NCBI RefSeq assembly: GCF_018691265.1
Contig: NW_024881282.1
Location: 54,319,122 to 54,383,121, forward strand
Direction: 5' to 3'
Length of the DNA stretch: 64,000 nucleotides
Source of the DNA: Tyto alba
Taxonomy: Eukaryota > Chordata > Aves > Strigiformes > Tytonidae
Positions within the stretch are counted from its first letter, which is position 1. Each line of letters starts with the position of its first letter. The notes under the pieces are model-generated. The model was not told where the DNA came from, ran no database searches, and saw nothing but the letters and a program-made list of their open reading frames with translations. This document shows, piece after piece, positions 52,174 through 64,000 of this stretch. The position numbers and the translations under genes were made by a program.

Positions 52174-52339
52174 CTAATGTGCAAAAAAGGAATAATGATT
52201 TTGATGTAGAGACAAAGGCTAGAAGAGACTTTCTGAATCACTGAGAAGTGTCCTGATCCTGCCTGCTGGCAAGATATCATCTAATCCATTTATTATGGAT
52301 GTGTTCCTTGCCCTCACTGTATTTTTCTTTTCCTTGATT

Positions 52340-53200
52340 TCTCTGTTTCCTTTCAGCCTTTGCTTTGCTCCACAAGCCAAGCTCTTTCAAACTCCTCCTG
52401 TGGTAGAGTCTTCATTCCTGTGACCATCATAGAAGACTGTCCCCGTATGTTTTGTGGGTTCAATTTTTCTTTCATGAAGATGGTTGGCCAGGATTGTATA
52501 GATTATTCTGAATGATAGTATAAGAAAATTTATACTTGTCCCTCTCTATCTTTATTAGAAATAAATAATTTGTAGTATTTACCTTTTTCACAGCCATCTC
52601 ATGTCATATTGATAATATTGTTCTTTTGGTGACCAACTAAAATTGACTAGTTGTTTTTTTACACATACTGTTTCAAATGATGAATTCCCTACTTGTAGCA
52701 GAAATGATATTAATTCTTGATACTCCCTTTCAGTTCTACTTGCTGTTATCACACCTGGATCCACCTTTCAATTCTTGTAGTAATCCACAATCTTTGGCTT
52801 AATGTGTAAGTTCTGGAGTGACACTGTAGAAAATGCTTTATCTAAATCCAGACAAATTATATCTTCTTCATTTCTTTGTCTGGAAAATCAGTTATCTTAT
52901 CAAAAAAGCTGTCAAGTTAGTCTGGCACAATCTACCCTTGATAACACAGCTACATTTTACCCTATGTTCTATTTACTTCTCTGTCTTTAATTTATCTTTT
53001 TCTTCAAAGCCCGTTTTAAGCTCTTGCAAACTGAAGAGGTCAGACAAATAGGCTTACGCTTGCCCAGATAATTTTCCTCCTTGCTTTTAAATATGGGCAC
53101 TTCAGTTGCCATTCTCCACTAATATTTGATGCTTTCACTGCCTTGATAGATTTGGAAGCTTATCTCTGCCACTGCAATGGCCTTTATGAAATCACAGTAT
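52340..53200 (-). mobile_element. Old CR1-like LINE relic, antisense (reverse transcriptase)
   Basis: Read on the minus strand, the DNA shows CR1 reverse-transcriptase landmarks in order. WRMATEVPIFKSKEENYL (about 53120-53070) corresponds to DWRxANVxPIFKKGxK. GKRKPICLTS (about 53064-53035) corresponds to GNYRPVSLTS. DIICLDLDKAFSTV (about 52863-52822) corresponds to the catalytic motif A region, xLDFSKAFDTV. Farther on, the region near 52480 corresponds to the EYCVQFW part downstream of the polymerase. The distance between motif A and the last block is shorter than in full elements, which implies internal deletion. Stops and frame changes show it is dead. Confidence 0.8.
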
Positions 53201-54504
53201 ACCTAGTGATTCAGGTCTCAGTGAGACACTTTGTTCAAAGCCCATGGAACTGTTATACTTTTTTTTTCAGTTAAACTTTTGATTGGTTAGTGAGATATGA
53301 ATAAAGAAAATTTAAATAACCATCTGCAAGAGGATCACATCTAAGATATAAGCAAATACTACTGCCGTGATGATTAAGTGAATAGATAGTACCCCCTACA
53401 ACTTAAAGCTCCCTTAAGCACAGAAACTGGGACAGAAAGAGTTTAAAGTGGCATAATAATATCAGAGAAAATTATTTGAATTGGAGCCTAAATACCTTCT
53501 AATACTGAACACTTAACTGTGAGAACTTATTTCACAAGGGTGCAGGACATCACTGAGCAGATTAAAGATACTAGAATATCTTCAATGTTCTAATATTCTG
53601 TAATGTTTTATATTATCACTTAAAACCACAATGAATGGCATGTGCAGGTCTAATGCTAGTTTATTATGATTAGTTTTATATTTTCATAATTACATAGAAG
53701 TACAGAATCTAACCCCACAAAAATTCATGACATTTTCTTTCTGTGTACTAAGTAATATGTCAGCATCAGCGTTCATCAGGTGAACGCTATTTTGCTGGTC
53801 CTGATGAAATGACCAAGTAAGGAATTTAACATGTACACAGTTAAATACAACTGCATTGTTTGAGTTGAAGCTGGCTGGGAGGACAATGCAGTTTTTGTTT
53901 ACTCTTTCTTTGTTTTCTTTATTGCTTTCAGTTAGGTGTTGCATCTGAAAATTAATGAAGATGATAATTACAATCAATTGTGTCTACAAAGAACGGGTGT
54001 TAATCTGGAAGCAGGAGAGATTAACATTGATAGCATTTTAGAGGGAAGGCCATTCATCAGTATCATCTGAGTTTTCAAGGCAGTATCATCACAACCATAT
54101 GTACCCTTTTGGAAGAAAAAGGCTTCCCCCATAATCTCTCAGGGTTTCTAACTGTGAGATGGCATGCAGCTAGGTGGCTATAGCATTTTTACCTCTGTCA
54201 ATTTAAGCATCCATGCTTATCAGATTTTGGAAACAAAAATATATATGTAAATTTCACATCCAAGTGCTGTGAGATACTGTCAGCAAATGTAATTACCTGT
54301 ATGTGCATCTGTCTCCAGTTTTCCGCTACTGGGAAACTAATTACAGTATGTAAAGAATAACGGAGTTTGTTTTATTGTGTATTTTCATATATTCAGTAAC
54401 TTCTTATTTTTCAGATATTTGAGATATTTTCTTTTCTTGAAACTGTCTCTTCTTATAAATGCTCACTTGCTAATCATTTTTCAAGAACTCATGTACATAC
54501 TTCT
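53201..54504. other. Intronic DNA, nothing assigned
   Basis: AT-rich sequence. A 95-codon minus-strand frame (53690-53977) shows no recognised domain. No repeat body was seen. Confidence 0.45.
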
Positions 54505-54630
54505 CTGTTTGGGAAAGCGTGTGCTTAAATTTAAGTATGTGCTTAAGTCACACTGATTTAAATAAAAGACAAGCGTGGGCATGCATGTCAATCACATGCT
54601 TAAGTCCTTTTGGGAAGAAGAATTAATTTG
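54505..54630. repeat. Old interspersed repeat remnant with CTTAAGT units
   Basis: GTGCTTAAATTTAAGTATG, then GTGCTTAAGTCACACTGATT, and about 50 bp later ACATGCTTAAGTCCTTTTGG. The CTTAAGT core is palindromic-like and spaced as in a widespread ancient sauropsid repeat containing GCACATGCTTAAGTGCTTT. The match is from memory of that pattern, and the family name is not certain. Confidence 0.5.

Positions 54631-64000
<9,370 letters not shown>

Noticed and set aside
51597..52280. Several open frames in and around LTR 3
   Set aside because: They lie in a GC-rich solo LTR with a target-site duplication; the openness comes from composition, and solo LTRs do not encode proteins.

Overview
The window reads as a vertebrate, most likely avian, chromosome segment. 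It is AT-rich, intron-like DNA with no bacterial gene organisation. The bird assignment rests on two kinds of repeat: CR1 LINE fragments of several ages, and three copies of an ERVL-type solo LTR of the kind common in bird genomes, one with a clean 5-bp target-site duplication. The family names come from remembered consensus patterns, not from a database search.

One real coding segment was found. It is a short exon at 60207-60313 on the + strand that starts one base before an ATG and encodes 35 residues plus one base. The peptide (start [15 protein letters not shown], end ANHHK) is the N-terminus and signal peptide of TAFA2 (formerly FAM19A2), a secreted, brain-enriched, chemokine-like protein. 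A pyrimidine-rich acceptor ending in CAG precedes it, and a GTAAGA donor follows in phase 1. The rest of the window is therefore read as TAFA2 non-coding DNA: at least 60 kb of the intron upstream of the start-codon exon, then 3.7 kb of the next intron. The cysteine-rich mature domain and the 5' UTR exon(s) are not visible here.

Layout: 1-1.3 kb, unassigned intron; 1.34-1.94 kb, solo LTR 1; 2-16.4 kb, plain AT-rich intron with short simple repeats; 16.4-18.24 kb, GC-richer stretch ending in a CR1 3' fragment; 18.2-28.8 kb, intron with one CR1 tail and a GTAT/CTAT microsatellite; 28.87-33.15 kb, two old sense-strand CR1 copies; 33.42-33.96 kb, solo LTR 2; 34-51.5 kb, intron with a small GC-rich patch and overlapping minus-strand open frames of uncertain meaning; 51.68-52.17 kb, solo LTR 3; 52.34-53.2 kb, old antisense CR1 reverse-transcriptase relic; 54.5-54.63 kb, remnant of another old repeat; 60.2 kb, TAFA2 exon; then intron to the end.

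I see no operon, CRISPR array, intact transposon, tRNA, rRNA or other complete gene, and no convincing new biological system. The more interesting items are the TAFA2 start codon one base from its splice acceptor, the shared sense orientation of all three LTRs, a small GC-rich patch with a TATA-like and donor-like arrangement, and a few possible conserved non-coding or relic coding blocks that need alignment to judge.
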